Positions 27,114 through 36,339 of a DNA stretch of 64,000 bases are shown here, in pieces. The stretch covers positions 1 through 64,000 of the forward strand of contig JAGYJX010000021.1 of NCBI GenBank assembly GCA_018401495.1, read 5' to 3'. This DNA comes from Rhodospirillaceae bacterium. Lineage in GTDB: Bacteria; Pseudomonadota; Alphaproteobacteria; Thalassobaculales; Thalassobaculaceae. A program made the translations under genes and the position numbers. How positions within the stretch are numbered: position 1 is the stretch's first letter; every line of letters begins with the position of its first letter. The notes beneath the pieces are model-generated. The model saw only the letters and a program-made list of their open reading frames with translations. It did not search any database and was not told the origin of the DNA.

Positions 27114-27932
27114 ATGCCCGATACCATCGACCCGATTCCGCCGCGCGAGCCGATGACGCCGCCCACCGGCGTCGAGTTGAAGGCCGAGGCCGAGGCACTT
27201 TCCGAGCTGTTGCGCCTGCGCACCCTGCCGTTCGGTATGAAGTTGTTCGAGGATGCCGCCGACATGGAGCGGATCCCCGGCCTTCGACGGCCGGCCGATG
27301 GGCGGGGATTCACCACCTGTCAATTGGTCACCCAGGTCAGGACTGCCGGCTTCACGCTCGGCATCGTGCGGGACAACCTGCGCCCGAACGCCAGCTGTGG
27401 CGCCAACATCGGGCTGGAGCCGGTGCCGGAGCGGTTGGCCTCGGGGGAGAACATGACGGGGGTTTGGTTCGAGAACCGCGAGGCCGCCGCCGCCCACCAG
27501 GCGCAGATGCCCCGGGTCGCGGCCGGCCGGTACTCGGGCCTCGCCGCCTCGCCGCTGCGTTCGGGTCGCCTCGACCCGCCGGACATCTGCCTGTTCTACG
27601 CCACGCCGGGGCAGATGATTCTGTTCATCAACGGGCTGCAGTACCGCTCCTACCGCCGCTACGACTTCCAGGTGACGGGCGAGAGCGCCTGCGCCGACAG
27701 CTGGGGCCGCGCGCTCGCCACCCGCGAGACCAGTCTCTCCATCCCTTGCTACGCCGAGCGGCGCTACGGCGGTGTCGCCGACGACGAGTTGCTGATGGCG
27801 TGCCCTCCCGACGAGTTCGTGCGCGGTGTCGACGGGTTGAGGGCACTCGCCGGAAACGGGTTGCGGTACCCGTATCCTCCTTACGGCGCCTTCGCCGACC
27901 CGTCGGCCGGAATGTCGAAGAGCTACGGCTGA
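27114..27932 (+). CDS. DUF169 family protein
   Basis: A 272-residue protein of the DUF169 family, uncharacterised as far as I know. Recognisable parts are LPFGMKLFEDAADMERIPGL, the cysteines in GFTTCQLVTQ and NASCGANIGL, FYATPGQMILFINGLQY and the conserved ESACADSWGRALATRE and SLSIPCYAERRYG. Several conserved cysteines suggest metal or cofactor binding. ATG preceded by CAGGGAGG. Divergent from the CoA-transferase gene. Confidence 0.82.
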   Translation: MPDTIDPIPPREPMTPPTGVELKAEAEALSELLRLRTLPFGMKLFEDAADMERIPGLRRPADGRGFTTCQLVTQVRTAGFTLGIVRDNLRPNASCGANIGLEPVPERLASGENMTGVWFENREAAAAHQAQMPRVAAGRYSGLAASPLRSGRLDPPDICLFYATPGQMILFINGLQYRSYRRYDFQVTGESACADSWGRALATRETSLSIPCYAERRYGGVADDELLMACPPDEFVRGVDGLRALAGNGLRYPYPPYGAFADPSAGMSKSYG

Positions 27933-28050
27933 TAGCCGCAGGTTTGGCAACGAATTGGTAAGAGTCTCCGGATAGTTTCATGCAACTGCAAATTATCGGC
28001 GGTCGCGGGTCGCCGCACGCGGGTTTCCCTGGGGAGGCTGTCGACCGGTC

Positions 28051-29688
28051 ATGCCATTCAGGACACTCCGTTCCCAGATCGTCTGTCTGCTGATCCTGTC
28101 CTCGCTGCTGCTGGCGGGGGCGCTGGCGGTGGTTATCGGCGGCCGTGTCAGCGAGGGCGTGAAAATCCAGATCGGCACCGCCTTGACCGAGCGGGCCCTG
28201 GAACTGGCCGAGAATCTCGATCGCGAGATGGCGGTCCGTATCCAGGAAGTGCAGCTCCTGGCGGGCCTGGACGTCATGCGAACCATCGCCGACCCGTCGG
28301 CTGTCCGCCGTTACATAGACGGCTTGCAGGATTCGATTCCGGTGTTCTCCTGGGTGGGGATCCTGGACCCGTCGGGCATCGTGCTCGCCGCGACCGACGG
28401 CGTTCTCGAGGGTGCCAACATCGCCCAGCGACCGGTGTTCCAGGAGGGTATCAAGGGCATGTTTATCGGCGACGTCCACGATGCCGTGCTGCTGGCCAAG
28501 CTGATCCCCGACCCTTCCGGCGAGCCGGTCAAATTTGTCGACATAGCTGCCCGGTTGTCCGGCCGCGACGGCGGCACTGTCGGGGTGATCGCCGCGCATC
28601 TGAGCTGGGCGTGGGCCCGTCAGATCGAGACATCGGTCATGACCAGGTTGCGGGATCGGGCCGGGCTCGGTCTCTACGTGGTGTCGACCGACCGGACAGT
28701 CCTGCTGGCTCCAGAGCGTGAGTTGCATGGCAGCCGGCTCGGGCTCCAGGCGGTGACCCGCGCGCAAGAAGGGCATGCCGGATGGACGGTCGAGACCTGG
28801 CCGGACGGCCTCGAGTACGTGACTGGATACGCTCGGGGGCGGGGACACGGTGACTACGCCGGCCTTGGCTGGGTGGTGCTCGCCCGTCAGCCGGTCTCGG
28901 CCGCGTTTGCGCCGGTTGTTGTGCTTCTCGGGGACATCGCGGTCATCGGTCTGGTGTTTGCGATCGTGGCGGCGCTGATCGGCTGGATGGCCGCATCGAC
29001 CATCGTGGCGCCGCTGCGGCGGATCGCCACCGAGGCCGATGCCATCCGCCGCAACCGGGGCGGACGGTTCACCGCGGTCGGCGGCCCGCGTGAGATCCGG
29101 TTGGTCTCGGAGGCGATCGAGGATCTGGTGGACACTGTGTTCGAGAAGGATGAGGCTCTCGCCGAACTGGAGGGGCGGGCCTACCGGGATCCGCTGACCG
29201 GGCTTGCCAACCGCGCGGCCCTGGATCGGTTCCTGACGACCGGAGAGGCCAACGGCCGACCCTACGCTTTCGCCTGCATCGACCTGGACGGCTTCAAGGG
29301 TGTCAACGACAACCATGGCCACGCGGCCGGTGATCACGTGCTGCGCGAAGTCGCGGCGCGGCTGGAACGCTGCATGCGCGGTGGCGATCTCCTGATCCGT
29401 CAAGGCGGCGACGAGTTCGTGGCCATCCTGCAAATGCCGGGGGCGGACCGCGAGGGACCAGCCCGCCGGGTCGGAGGCCGGATCGTCGATGAAATCGGCC
29501 AGCCCATCACGATCGACGGCCGCGAGATCAAGGTGGGAGCCAGCGTCGGTCTGGCCTTTTTCCCGAGGGACGGCTCCGATCTTCCGGATGTGCTGCGATG
29601 CGCCGATATCGCGTTGTATCGGGCCAAACAGGGCGGCCGCCGCCGGGTCGAGGTGTTCGACGACGCCGCCGGGTATGGCGACGACTGA
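28051..29688 (+). CDS. Diguanylate cyclase with periplasmic sensor (Cache-like), membrane bound
   Basis: Makes cyclic di-GMP. The 545-residue protein has an N-terminal membrane helix (about residues 8-32), a periplasmic double-Cache-like domain (about 35-280), a second membrane helix (about 290-315), a HAMP-like linker and a GGDEF domain (about 380-540). The active site is intact as RQGGDEFVAI, and five residues before it is RGGD, an RxxD product-inhibition site. DPLTGLANRAALDRFL opens the domain. No EAL domain, so it should synthesise rather than degrade the messenger. Ligand unknown; it stands alone. Confidence 0.92.
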   Translation: MPFRTLRSQIVCLLILSSLLLAGALAVVIGGRVSEGVKIQIGTALTERALELAENLDREMAVRIQEVQLLAGLDVMRTIADPSAVRRYIDGLQDSIPVFSWVGILDPSGIVLAATDGVLEGANIAQRPVFQEGIKGMFIGDVHDAVLLAKLIPDPSGEPVKFVDIAARLSGRDGGTVGVIAAHLSWAWARQIETSVMTRLRDRAGLGLYVVSTDRTVLLAPERELHGSRLGLQAVTRAQEGHAGWTVETWPDGLEYVTGYARGRGHGDYAGLGWVVLARQPVSAAFAPVVVLLGDIAVIGLVFAIVAALIGWMAASTIVAPLRRIATEADAIRRNRGGRFTAVGGPREIRLVSEAIEDLVDTVFEKDEALAELEGRAYRDPLTGLANRAALDRFLTTGEANGRPYAFACIDLDGFKGVNDNHGHAAGDHVLREVAARLERCMRGGDLLIRQGGDEFVAILQMPGADREGPARRVGGRIVDEIGQPITIDGREIKVGASVGLAFFPRDGSDLPDVLRCADIALYRAKQGGRRRVEVFDDAAGYGDD

Positions 29689-29706
29689 CGGCGGTCGTCG
29701 GGTTGC

Positions 29707-30006
29707 CTACGCGAAAGCGATGGCGCCGATAACGACCACCAGAATCAGGCCGCCGATGATCCACAGCTTCGGACCCGGGTTCGGAGATGGCGGTGGCGCC
29801 GCATGTTCGGTTCCTCGGGCGGCGGCGTGGAGGTTGTCGCGGGCCGGAGCGTATGGCGCCTGTCCCATCCCTGCTGCCATCGCTGCGTCACCTGGCGGAA
29901 CCTGCGGCGCCGGCTGGTCGACGCCGGGCATGGTGAAGTTGGGGTCGGGCCTGTTCGTCGAACCGCTGCGCGGCGGACGGTCGCTCTTTTGGGTCGGGTC
30001 GCTCAT
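29707..30006 (-). CDS. Small proline-rich protein with C-terminal membrane anchor
   Basis: A 99-residue hypothetical protein. About 75 residues of Pro/Ala/Asn/Gln-rich, low-complexity sequence are followed by a single hydrophobic helix at the extreme C-terminus (LWIIGGLILVVVIGAIAFA), i.e. a tail-anchored topology. A GGAGGCATC ribosome site precedes the ATG at 30006. No family recognised. Convergent with the diguanylate cyclase gene and divergent from pirin. Confidence 0.62.
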   Translation of the reverse strand: MSDPTQKSDRPPRSGSTNRPDPNFTMPGVDQPAPQVPPGDAAMAAGMGQAPYAPARDNLHAAARGTEHAAPPPSPNPGPKLWIIGGLILVVVIGAIAFA

Positions 30007-30127
30007 GATGCCTCCATCGGCTTTCCGAGGGCGACGCTCGCCTCCGGGGATGCCCAACCTCAACGTCGACATGGCGCGCCTGTTCCCGATCCGCTCGGGT
30101 CGGCGCCCCGGGAAGGGGGGCCAGCAC

Positions 30128-30988
30128 ATGCCGTACCGCACCGTGAAGGCCTTGCACGCAGCGCGGCGTGACGACATCGCCGACCTGATAACCCGACGGC
30201 CGCTGCCGGGCCCGGGCCTGCCGCAAATGGACCCGTTCCTGTTCCTCAACCATCACGGCCCGCAGACCTACCGGCCGGGGAACCGGGGCCTGCCGTTCGG
30301 ACCGCACCCGCACCGCGGCTTCGAAACCGTGACCTTCATCCTTGATGGCAGCCTCGCCCACAGCGACAGCGGCGGCAACGAGAGCGTCATCGAGGCCGGT
30401 GGCGTCCAGTGGATGACCGCCGGCTCCGGGCTGGTACACGCCGAGTTGTCCCCGGAATCCTTCAAGCGCAGTGGAGGCGCCCTGGAGATCCTGCAGCTCT
30501 GGGTCAACCTTCCTTCTCGCCTGAAAATGACGCCGCCGCGCTACTCCGGCTTGCAGCGCAACGCGATCCCGGCGCTGGCGCGCGACGACGGGCGGGTGAC
30601 CGTGAACCTGATCGCCGGCGCGCTCGACGGCGCGACCGGGCCGATTGTCTCGACGACCGGCGTGTTCATGGCGACGGTCGAGGCCGCCGCCGGTGGCCGG
30701 GTCGTGTTGCCGGCCCCGGCCGGGCGCAGCGTCTTCCTCTACGTCGTGCGCGGCGAATATCGAATCGCCGGCGCCGACTGCGGCGCATTCCGGCTGGCCG
30801 AACTGAACGGTGACGGCGACGAGGTCGCGATCGAGGCGGAAAGTGACGGCGTGCTCCTGTTCGGCCACGCCGACCCGATCGGCGAGCCGGTGGTGGCACA
30901 CGGCCCGTTCGTCATGAACACCCGCGAGGAGATACAGCGGGCGATCCTGGACTACCAGGAGGGCCGGTTCGACACGCCGGTCGGCTGA
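30128..30988 (+). CDS. Pirin family protein
   Basis: Bicupin protein of 286 residues, predicted iron-binding; some pirins have quercetinase-like activity, others regulate enzymes. The metal-site motif is intact: FGPHPHRGFETVTFILDGSL followed by HSDSGG, and SGLVHAE further on, supplying the His/His/His/Glu set. LEILQLWVNLP is also typical. The ATG at 30128 has GGGAAGGGGGG upstream and matches the family start; upstream in-frame codons are not conserved-looking. Confidence 0.9.
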   Translation: MPYRTVKALHAARRDDIADLITRRPLPGPGLPQMDPFLFLNHHGPQTYRPGNRGLPFGPHPHRGFETVTFILDGSLAHSDSGGNESVIEAGGVQWMTAGSGLVHAELSPESFKRSGGALEILQLWVNLPSRLKMTPPRYSGLQRNAIPALARDDGRVTVNLIAGALDGATGPIVSTTGVFMATVEAAAGGRVVLPAPAGRSVFLYVVRGEYRIAGADCGAFRLAELNGDGDEVAIEAESDGVLLFGHADPIGEPVVAHGPFVMNTREEIQRAILDYQEGRFDTPVG

Positions 30989-31004
30989 AGCGGGCGATCG
31001 GGCG

Positions 31005-32612
31005 CTACCCCGCCGCGTCCTCAAGCACCATCGCCGCTCCCTTCTCACCGATCATGATGGCGGCCGCGTTGGTGTTCCCCGATACCAGCGTCGGCATGAT
31101 CGAGGCGTCGACGACGCGCAGGCCCGGCACGCCATGGACCCGCAGCCGGTCGTCGACCACCGCCATGGGGTCGCTGGATGGCCCCATCTTCGCCGTCCCG
31201 ACGATGTGATAGAGGGTCTGGCCGGTCTGGCGCGCGTAGGTCTCGAGATCGACGTCGCTCGTGCAGTCAGGTCCCGGTGTCATCTCAAAGGCGCGGTAGG
31301 GATCGAGCGGCGCCGCCTCGGCGATTCGGCGGCCGATCTTCATGCCTTCGACGATCGCCGCCACGTCGATCGGATCGGACAGGAAGTTGCCGCGGATTGC
31401 TGGCGGAGTGGTCGGATCCGCCGACTTGATGTGGATGCTGCCCTTTGATTCCGATCGCAGCGGACAGACCGCCAAGGTCATGCCCGGCTGCTTCTCGAGC
31501 TTGCGGGTAGCGGCGTCAGCGTAGCTGGCGTGCGCCAGGTGGAACTGCACGTCCGGCGTCTCCAGCTCCGGCCGGGTCTTCACGAAGCCGAACACAATGC
31601 CGGCGCCGTAGCCCAGCACGCCGCGCCCGGTCAGCGCCCAGCGCACCACCTCGCGGGCCAGGTTGGGGCCGCGGGTGAGTTCGTTCAGCGTGATCGGCTT
31701 GGTGACGCGCCAGCGCAGTCGGGTGCCGTAGTGGTCGCGGTAGTTCTCGCCGACACCGGGCAGGGCGTGGCGGACATCGATGCCGTGGCGGCGCAGCAGC
31801 TCCGGGTTGCCGATGCCGGAAAGCTCCAGCAGCTGCGGCGACTGCACGGCGCCGGCCGCCAGGATCACCTCGCGCCCGGCCCGGGCCTCGCGGCGCGCGC
31901 CGTTGACGGTGTAGGCGACACCGACGGCTCGCGATCCGTCGAACAGCAGGCCGGTGGCGAAGGCCTCGGTCTCGATCGTCAGGTTCGCCCGGTTTCGGAT
32001 CGGTTTCAGGAAGGCCTTGGCGGCGCTCACCCGCCGGCCTCCGCGGGCGGTCAGCTGATAGTAGCCGAAGCCCTCCTGGTCGCCGTCGTTGTAGTCGGCG
32101 TTGCGCGGGAAGCCCTGGCTTTCCGCCGCCGCCACGAAGGCGTCCAGCAGCTCATGGCGCTCCTGGGTCTCGGTCACCGACAGCGGGCCTTCGGTGCCGC
32201 GGCTGGCATCGCCGCCGTTGGTGTAGGTCTCTGACTTGCGGAAGTACGGCAGCACCGACTCGTAGGACCAGCCGCGGTTGCCGAGTTGGCTCCAGGTGTC
32301 GTAGTCGAGCGGCTGGCCGCGCACGTACAGCACGCCGTTGATCGCGCTCGACCCGCCCAGCGTCTTGCCGCGCGGCGTCGCTATGGCGCGGTTGCCGGAG
32401 CCTTCCTCCGGTTCAGTGACGAAACCCCAATTGTAGCGCTTGTTGGTCAGCAGCTTGTAGAAGCCGACCGGGACGGGGATCCAGAAGCTGCTGTCCTTCG
32501 GCCCGGCCTCCAGCAGCAGGACCTTGTAGCGGCCGTTCTCGGTCAGCCGGTTCGCCAGCACGCACCCGGCCGACCCGGCGCCGACGATGATGTAGTCCCA
32601 TTCGGCGGTCAT
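31005..32612 (-). CDS. GMC-family FAD-dependent oxidoreductase (choline dehydrogenase-like)
   Basis: A 535-residue GMC oxidoreductase of the alcohol/choline dehydrogenase type. FAD-binding loop YIIVGAGSAGCVLANRL at the N-terminus, the GMC signature RGKTLGGSSAINGVLYVRGQ, and active-site histidine region TLYHIVGTAKMGPSSDPMAV near the end. It lacks the choline-specific segments seen in the BetA-like gene at 34142, so the alcohol substrate is open. Transcribed alone, convergent with pirin, with a repeat-rich gap upstream. Confidence 0.88.
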   Translation of the reverse strand: MTAEWDYIIVGAGSAGCVLANRLTENGRYKVLLLEAGPKDSSFWIPVPVGFYKLLTNKRYNWGFVTEPEEGSGNRAIATPRGKTLGGSSAINGVLYVRGQPLDYDTWSQLGNRGWSYESVLPYFRKSETYTNGGDASRGTEGPLSVTETQERHELLDAFVAAAESQGFPRNADYNDGDQEGFGYYQLTARGGRRVSAAKAFLKPIRNRANLTIETEAFATGLLFDGSRAVGVAYTVNGARREARAGREVILAAGAVQSPQLLELSGIGNPELLRRHGIDVRHALPGVGENYRDHYGTRLRWRVTKPITLNELTRGPNLAREVVRWALTGRGVLGYGAGIVFGFVKTRPELETPDVQFHLAHASYADAATRKLEKQPGMTLAVCPLRSESKGSIHIKSADPTTPPAIRGNFLSDPIDVAAIVEGMKIGRRIAEAAPLDPYRAFEMTPGPDCTSDVDLETYARQTGQTLYHIVGTAKMGPSSDPMAVVDDRLRVHGVPGLRVVDASIMPTLVSGNTNAAAIMIGEKGAAMVLEDAAG

Positions 32613-32695
32613 GAACGCTGTTCCCCGTGGCTCCCTGTGCGGGGCGGGATCTTAGCGGATGCTTCCTGGACCGGAAGGGGGTGCAGAGCGGCGAG

Positions 32696-32914
32696 TGGGT
32701 CCCGGATCGCCCGCGCTGGCGCGCGTTCGTCCGGGATGACGACAAGAGAGAGGGTGGCCGATCACTGACTTGCTGACGACGAGAGAGAGGGGGCGATCAC
32801 CGACGTGATGACGAGAAAGGGGTGGAGGGGCCGCTCCTTGCGTCGCCCCTTCCCTTATTCCGTCATCCCGGACGGAACGATCCGCGCGAGCGGAGCGGGC
32901 CGATCCGGGACCCA
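32696..32914. repeat. Long inverted repeat, REP-like
   Basis: The left arm 32696-32741 and right arm 32861-32914 match at both edges without error: TGGGTCCCGGATCG (32696-32709) against CGATCCGGGACCCA (32901-32914), and CGTCCGGGATGACG (32728-32741) against CGTCATCCCGGACG (32861-32874). The inner parts of each arm are short GC-rich pieces of unequal length. This layout resembles the dispersed CGTCATCCCGGA...GGGACCC intergenic repeats common in alphaproteobacteria. Confidence 0.75.
32738..32822. repeat. Degenerate tandem repeat, about 35-37 bases
   Basis: Two and a half imperfect units beginning GACGAC..AGAGAGAGGG: 32738-32774, 32775-32809 and a partial unit from 32810 (GACGAGAAAGGGG). They share the GGCGATCAC-like tail. 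They lie in the loop between the long inverted arms. Confidence 0.6.
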
Positions 32915-32951
32915 CGGCGCGACGGTGGCTCGCCGATGGGGGCCCGCCTCA

Positions 32952-34145
32952 TCAGGCGACTTGCCCCGCCGCGTGCCCCGAGGCCCAGGCCCACTGGAAG
33001 TTGAAGCCGCCGAGATGGCCGGTCACGTCCACCACCTCGCCGATGAAGTACAGGCCGGGCACGGCGGTCGCCTCCATGGTGCGCGACGACAGGCCGGCGG
33101 TGTCGACGCCGCCGAGCGCCACCTCGGCGGTGCGCCAGCCCTCGGTGCCGGACGGCACCACCCGCCAGCGGTTGACGCGCTCGGCGACGGCGCGCAGCCG
33201 GGCGTCGCCGAGGTCGGCCAGGCGTCCGGCTGTACCGGTTGCCGCACCGACCTGCTCGGCGAGACGCTTGGGAAGGATGGCGGAGAGGGCGGTGACCAGG
33301 TCGCGCCTGGGGTGCTCGGAACGCGCCTGCTTCAGGGCGTCGAGCACGCCGACACCGCGTGCCAGGTCGACCTCGATCGCTTCGCCGCTCCGCCAGTAGG
33401 AGGAAATCTGCAGGATCGACGGGCCGCTCAACCCGCGGTGGGTGAACAGCAGGCCCTCGGCGAACCTGGTCTGGGCAACGGTGACCTGGGCGTCGACCGA
33501 GACGCCGGCGAGCTCCTTGCTCCAGGCCAGAAGATCGGGGGCAAAGGTCAGCGGCACCAGGCCAGGGCGGGGCGGTACCACCGTGAGCCCGAACCGCTGC
33601 GCCAGGTCGTAGCCGTAGCCGGAGGAGCCCATCTTCGGGATCGAGGGTCCGCCGGTCGCCACCACCAGCGACGGCGCTGACAACGGCCCGGCGTCGGTCG
33701 CGACCGTGAACACGCCGTCGGCCTTGGTCGCCTCGCCGAGCTTGCGGCCGAGCCGGATCTCGACGCCGGCCGCCGCGCACTCCGCCAGCAGCATGTCGAC
33801 GATCTGCCGGGACGAACCGTCGCAGAACAGCTGGCCGAGCGTCTTCTCGTGCCAGCCGATGCCGTGGGAGTCGACCAGGGCGATGAAGTCGTGCGGTCGG
33901 TATCGGCTGAGCGCCGAGACGCAAAACCTCGGGTTCGCGGACAGGAAGTTGGCCGGCGTGGCGTGCAGGTTGGTGAAGTTGCAGCGCCCGCCGCCGGAGA
34001 TCCGGATCTTCTCGGCCGGCTTGGCGGACTGGTCGAGCACGATCACCCGGCGGCCGCGCTTGCCGGCCTCGATCGCGCACATCAGGCCGGCGGCGCCGGC
34101 GCCGAGCACCAGGATGTCGGCTGTCAGGACGTTGCGGGCGCTCAA
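32952..34145 (-). CDS. NAD(P)/FAD-dependent flavoprotein, HI0933/YhiN family
   Basis: A 397-residue flavoprotein of the BaiN/YhiN/HI0933 type, probable oxidoreductase of unknown physiological substrate. FAD loop DILVLGAGAAGLMCAIEAGK at the N-terminus, the family-specific AEKIRISGGGRCNFTNL, ATGGPSIPKMGSSGYGY, and the C-terminal FAD segment GLYFIGEVVDVTGHLGGFN. The best start is TTG at 34145, overlapping the betA stop as TTGA, because homology begins within a few residues and no ATG or GTG is nearer. Translationally coupled to betA. Confidence 0.87.
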   Translation of the reverse strand: MSARNVLTADILVLGAGAAGLMCAIEAGKRGRRVIVLDQSAKPAEKIRISGGGRCNFTNLHATPANFLSANPRFCVSALSRYRPHDFIALVDSHGIGWHEKTLGQLFCDGSSRQIVDMLLAECAAAGVEIRLGRKLGEATKADGVFTVATDAGPLSAPSLVVATGGPSIPKMGSSGYGYDLAQRFGLTVVPPRPGLVPLTFAPDLLAWSKELAGVSVDAQVTVAQTRFAEGLLFTHRGLSGPSILQISSYWRSGEAIEVDLARGVGVLDALKQARSEHPRRDLVTALSAILPKRLAEQVGAATGTAGRLADLGDARLRAVAERVNRWRVVPSGTEGWRTAEVALGGVDTAGLSSRTMEATAVPGLYFIGEVVDVTGHLGGFNFQWAWASGHAAGQVA

Positions 34146-35827
34146 CGGGCAGCCGGACGGTCGGCGCGCTGGCTCTCCCGCCAGTCGGGCGCGATCCACA
34201 CCGGCTGGTTCGCCGGCGCCAGCGGCTGCCGGCCCAGGATGTGGTCCGACGCCTTCTCGCCGACCATGATCGTGGGCGCGTTCAGGTTGCCGTTGGTGAT
34301 AGTGGGGAACACCGAGCTGTCGACCACGCGCAGCCCGTCGACGCCGATTACCCGCAGCTCCGGGTCGACCACGGCATGCGGGTCGTCGGCCGACCCCATG
34401 CGGCAGGTCCCGCTCGGGTGATACGCGCTTTCGGTGTTGGCGCGCACCCAGGCGTCGATGGCGTCGTCGGTGGCGACGGCTACGCCGGGCTGGATCTCGT
34501 CGCCGCGGTACGGGTCCATCGCCGGCTGCGCCATGATCTCGCGGGTGATGGCGATCACCCGCCGCCAGTCCTCGATGTCCTCGGGCGCGGTCAGGTAGTT
34601 GAACAGGATCGACGGCGCGTCGGTGGGCGAGGGGCCGCCGATCGCCACCCGCCCCCGGCTCCTCGGCTTGTTCGGGCCGACGTGAACCTGGAAGCCGTGG
34701 CCGTCGAACGCGGCTCGGCCGTCGTAGCGCATGGCGCCCGGCAGGAAGTGATACTGGATGTCCGGCCACTCGACGCCGGCGCGCGAGCGCACAAAGGCGC
34801 AGGATTCGAAATGGTTGGTGGCGCCGAGCCCGTCCTTGAACAGCACCCAGCGCAGCCCGATCAGCAGCTTGCGCCAGGGCTTCAGCTCGGCGTTCAGGGT
34901 GATCGCCTGGGTGCAGCGGAACTGGAAATAGACCTCCAGGTGGTCCATCAGGTTGCCGCCGACCCCCGGCCGGTCGGCCACCACGTCGACGCCGTGGCGG
35001 CGCAGCAGGTCGGCCGGCCCGATGCCGGAGCGCTGCAGGATCGTCGGCGAGCCGATCGGCCCGGCCGCCACGATCACCTCGCGGCGCGCCGTTGCGTGCC
35101 TCTGCTCGCCGCCGACGGTGTAGGCGACGCCGGTGACGCGGCGGCCCTCGGTGGTCAGCCGGTCGGTCAGGGCGTGCTTGACCAGGTGCAGGTTCGCCCG
35201 CTTCAGCGCCGGCTTCAGGTAGGCGTTGGCGGTCGACCAGCGCACGCCGTCCTTGACGGTCATGTGCATGGCGCCGAAGCCCTCCTGGCGCTCGCCGTTG
35301 TAGTCGGCGGTCGCGCCGTAGCCGGCCTCGACGCCGGCCTCGACGAACGCCCGGTACAGCGGGTTGCGCATGCCGTTGCCGGAGCTGGTGGCGAGCGGGC
35401 CGTCGCCGCCGCGGTAGGCGTCGCCGCCGCCGATCCAGCTCTCGGCGCGCTTGAAGTAGGGCAGCACGTGCCGGCCACCCCAGCCGCGGGCGCCGCTCGC
35501 CTCCCACTCGTCGAAATCGCGGGCGTGGCCGCGCGCATAGACCATGCCGTTGATCGAGGACGAGCCGCCGATCACCTTGCCGCGCGGGCAGTGCATGCGG
35601 CGGCCGTCCAGCCCAGGCTCCGGCTCGGTCTCGAAGAACCAGTTGAAACGCTTCATGTTCATCGGGATCGACAGCGCCGTCGGCATCTGGATGAAGATCG
35701 AGCGGTCGCTGCCGCCGGCCTCCAGCACCAGCACGCTGTGCCGGCCGTCGGCGCTGAGCCGATCCGCCAGCACGCAGCCGGCCGATCCGGCGCCGACGAT
35801 CACGTAGTCGAAGTCCCGCGTCTCCAT
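34142..35827 (-). CDS. betA: Choline dehydrogenase
   Basis: GMC flavoprotein that oxidises choline toward glycine betaine. 561 residues; FAD loop YVIVGAGSAGCVLADRL, GMC signature RGKVIGGSSSINGMVYARGH, and the choline-dehydrogenase-specific stretch NHFESCAFVRSRAGVEWPDI followed by QYHFLPGAMRYDG. The active-site histidine is in YHPSGTCRMGSADDPHAVVD. It carries a C-terminal tail (ADRPAAR). No betB, betI or choline transporter is next to it; instead it overlaps a YhiN-type flavoprotein. Confidence 0.9.
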   Translation of the reverse strand: METRDFDYVIVGAGSAGCVLADRLSADGRHSVLVLEAGGSDRSIFIQMPTALSIPMNMKRFNWFFETEPEPGLDGRRMHCPRGKVIGGSSSINGMVYARGHARDFDEWEASGARGWGGRHVLPYFKRAESWIGGGDAYRGGDGPLATSSGNGMRNPLYRAFVEAGVEAGYGATADYNGERQEGFGAMHMTVKDGVRWSTANAYLKPALKRANLHLVKHALTDRLTTEGRRVTGVAYTVGGEQRHATARREVIVAAGPIGSPTILQRSGIGPADLLRRHGVDVVADRPGVGGNLMDHLEVYFQFRCTQAITLNAELKPWRKLLIGLRWVLFKDGLGATNHFESCAFVRSRAGVEWPDIQYHFLPGAMRYDGRAAFDGHGFQVHVGPNKPRSRGRVAIGGPSPTDAPSILFNYLTAPEDIEDWRRVIAITREIMAQPAMDPYRGDEIQPGVAVATDDAIDAWVRANTESAYHPSGTCRMGSADDPHAVVDPELRVIGVDGLRVVDSSVFPTITNGNLNAPTIMVGEKASDHILGRQPLAPANQPVWIAPDWRESQRADRPAAR

Positions 35828-35877
35828 GCGCCGGGCATGCCACGCCGGCGAGGGGGTGGCAAGGGCCGACCCTGTCG

Positions 35878-36339
35878 CTACTCGACGGTGTCGAACTCCA
35901 GTCCGGCCAGCAGCATGGCGACGGTCTCGCCGTCGTCGGACAGCGGCAGGATCACCCGCTCGACCCGGAAGGTGATGCCGCGCGCCGTCCAGAAGCTGTG
36001 CTCCGACACGTACGGCGCCCGCGACCGCAGGCAGGCGAGGTAGTCGTGCAGGATGGCGGCACGTCGATCGCCGAAGTCGATCTCGTCGAGATACTGCCCC
36101 GTGTAGTCGGAGCCGTACATGTCGGCCACGTGGGTGCCAACCAGCCGTGCCCGCAGCCTTTCGCTGCCGGGCACGACGTCGAACAGGATCAGGTGGGGCA
36201 AGTGCCGGGGGATGTCGAGCGGGTCGATGTCGGCACGAGACGGCATCACACGACCGGCGCACCGGTCCTGCCAGTAGGCGTGGAGTTGCTGCAGCCGCGG
36301 GCTCGCGATGATCGGGCGGGCGCGGGGGCAGGATGTCAC
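35878..36339 (-). CDS. PAS-domain protein (PAS_5-like)
   Basis: A 153-residue single-domain protein. The sequence RCAGRVMPSRADIDPLDIPR, HLPHLILFDVV, RLVGTHVADMYGSDYTGQYL and FRVERVILPLSDDG fits the alphaproteobacterial PAS_5 family of stand-alone sensory domains. The GTG at 36339 overlaps the stop of the SDR gene as GTGA, so the two are coupled. No output domain; role unknown. Confidence 0.8.
   Translation of the reverse strand: MTSCPRARPIIASPRLQQLHAYWQDRCAGRVMPSRADIDPLDIPRHLPHLILFDVVPGSERLRARLVGTHVADMYGSDYTGQYLDEIDFGDRRAAILHDYLACLRSRAPYVSEHSFWTARGITFRVERVILPLSDDGETVAMLLAGLEFDTVE

Larger units (their letters stand above)
32613..32951. other. Gene-free gap holding a dispersed-repeat-like hairpin and a degenerate tandem repeat
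   Basis: No convincing gene in this 339-base gap. It contains the inverted-repeat pair at 32696-32741/32861-32914 and between the arms a GA-rich tandem repeat; both are listed separately. Probable promoter elements for the GMC gene must lie near 32613-32695, but none is obvious. Confidence 0.6.
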
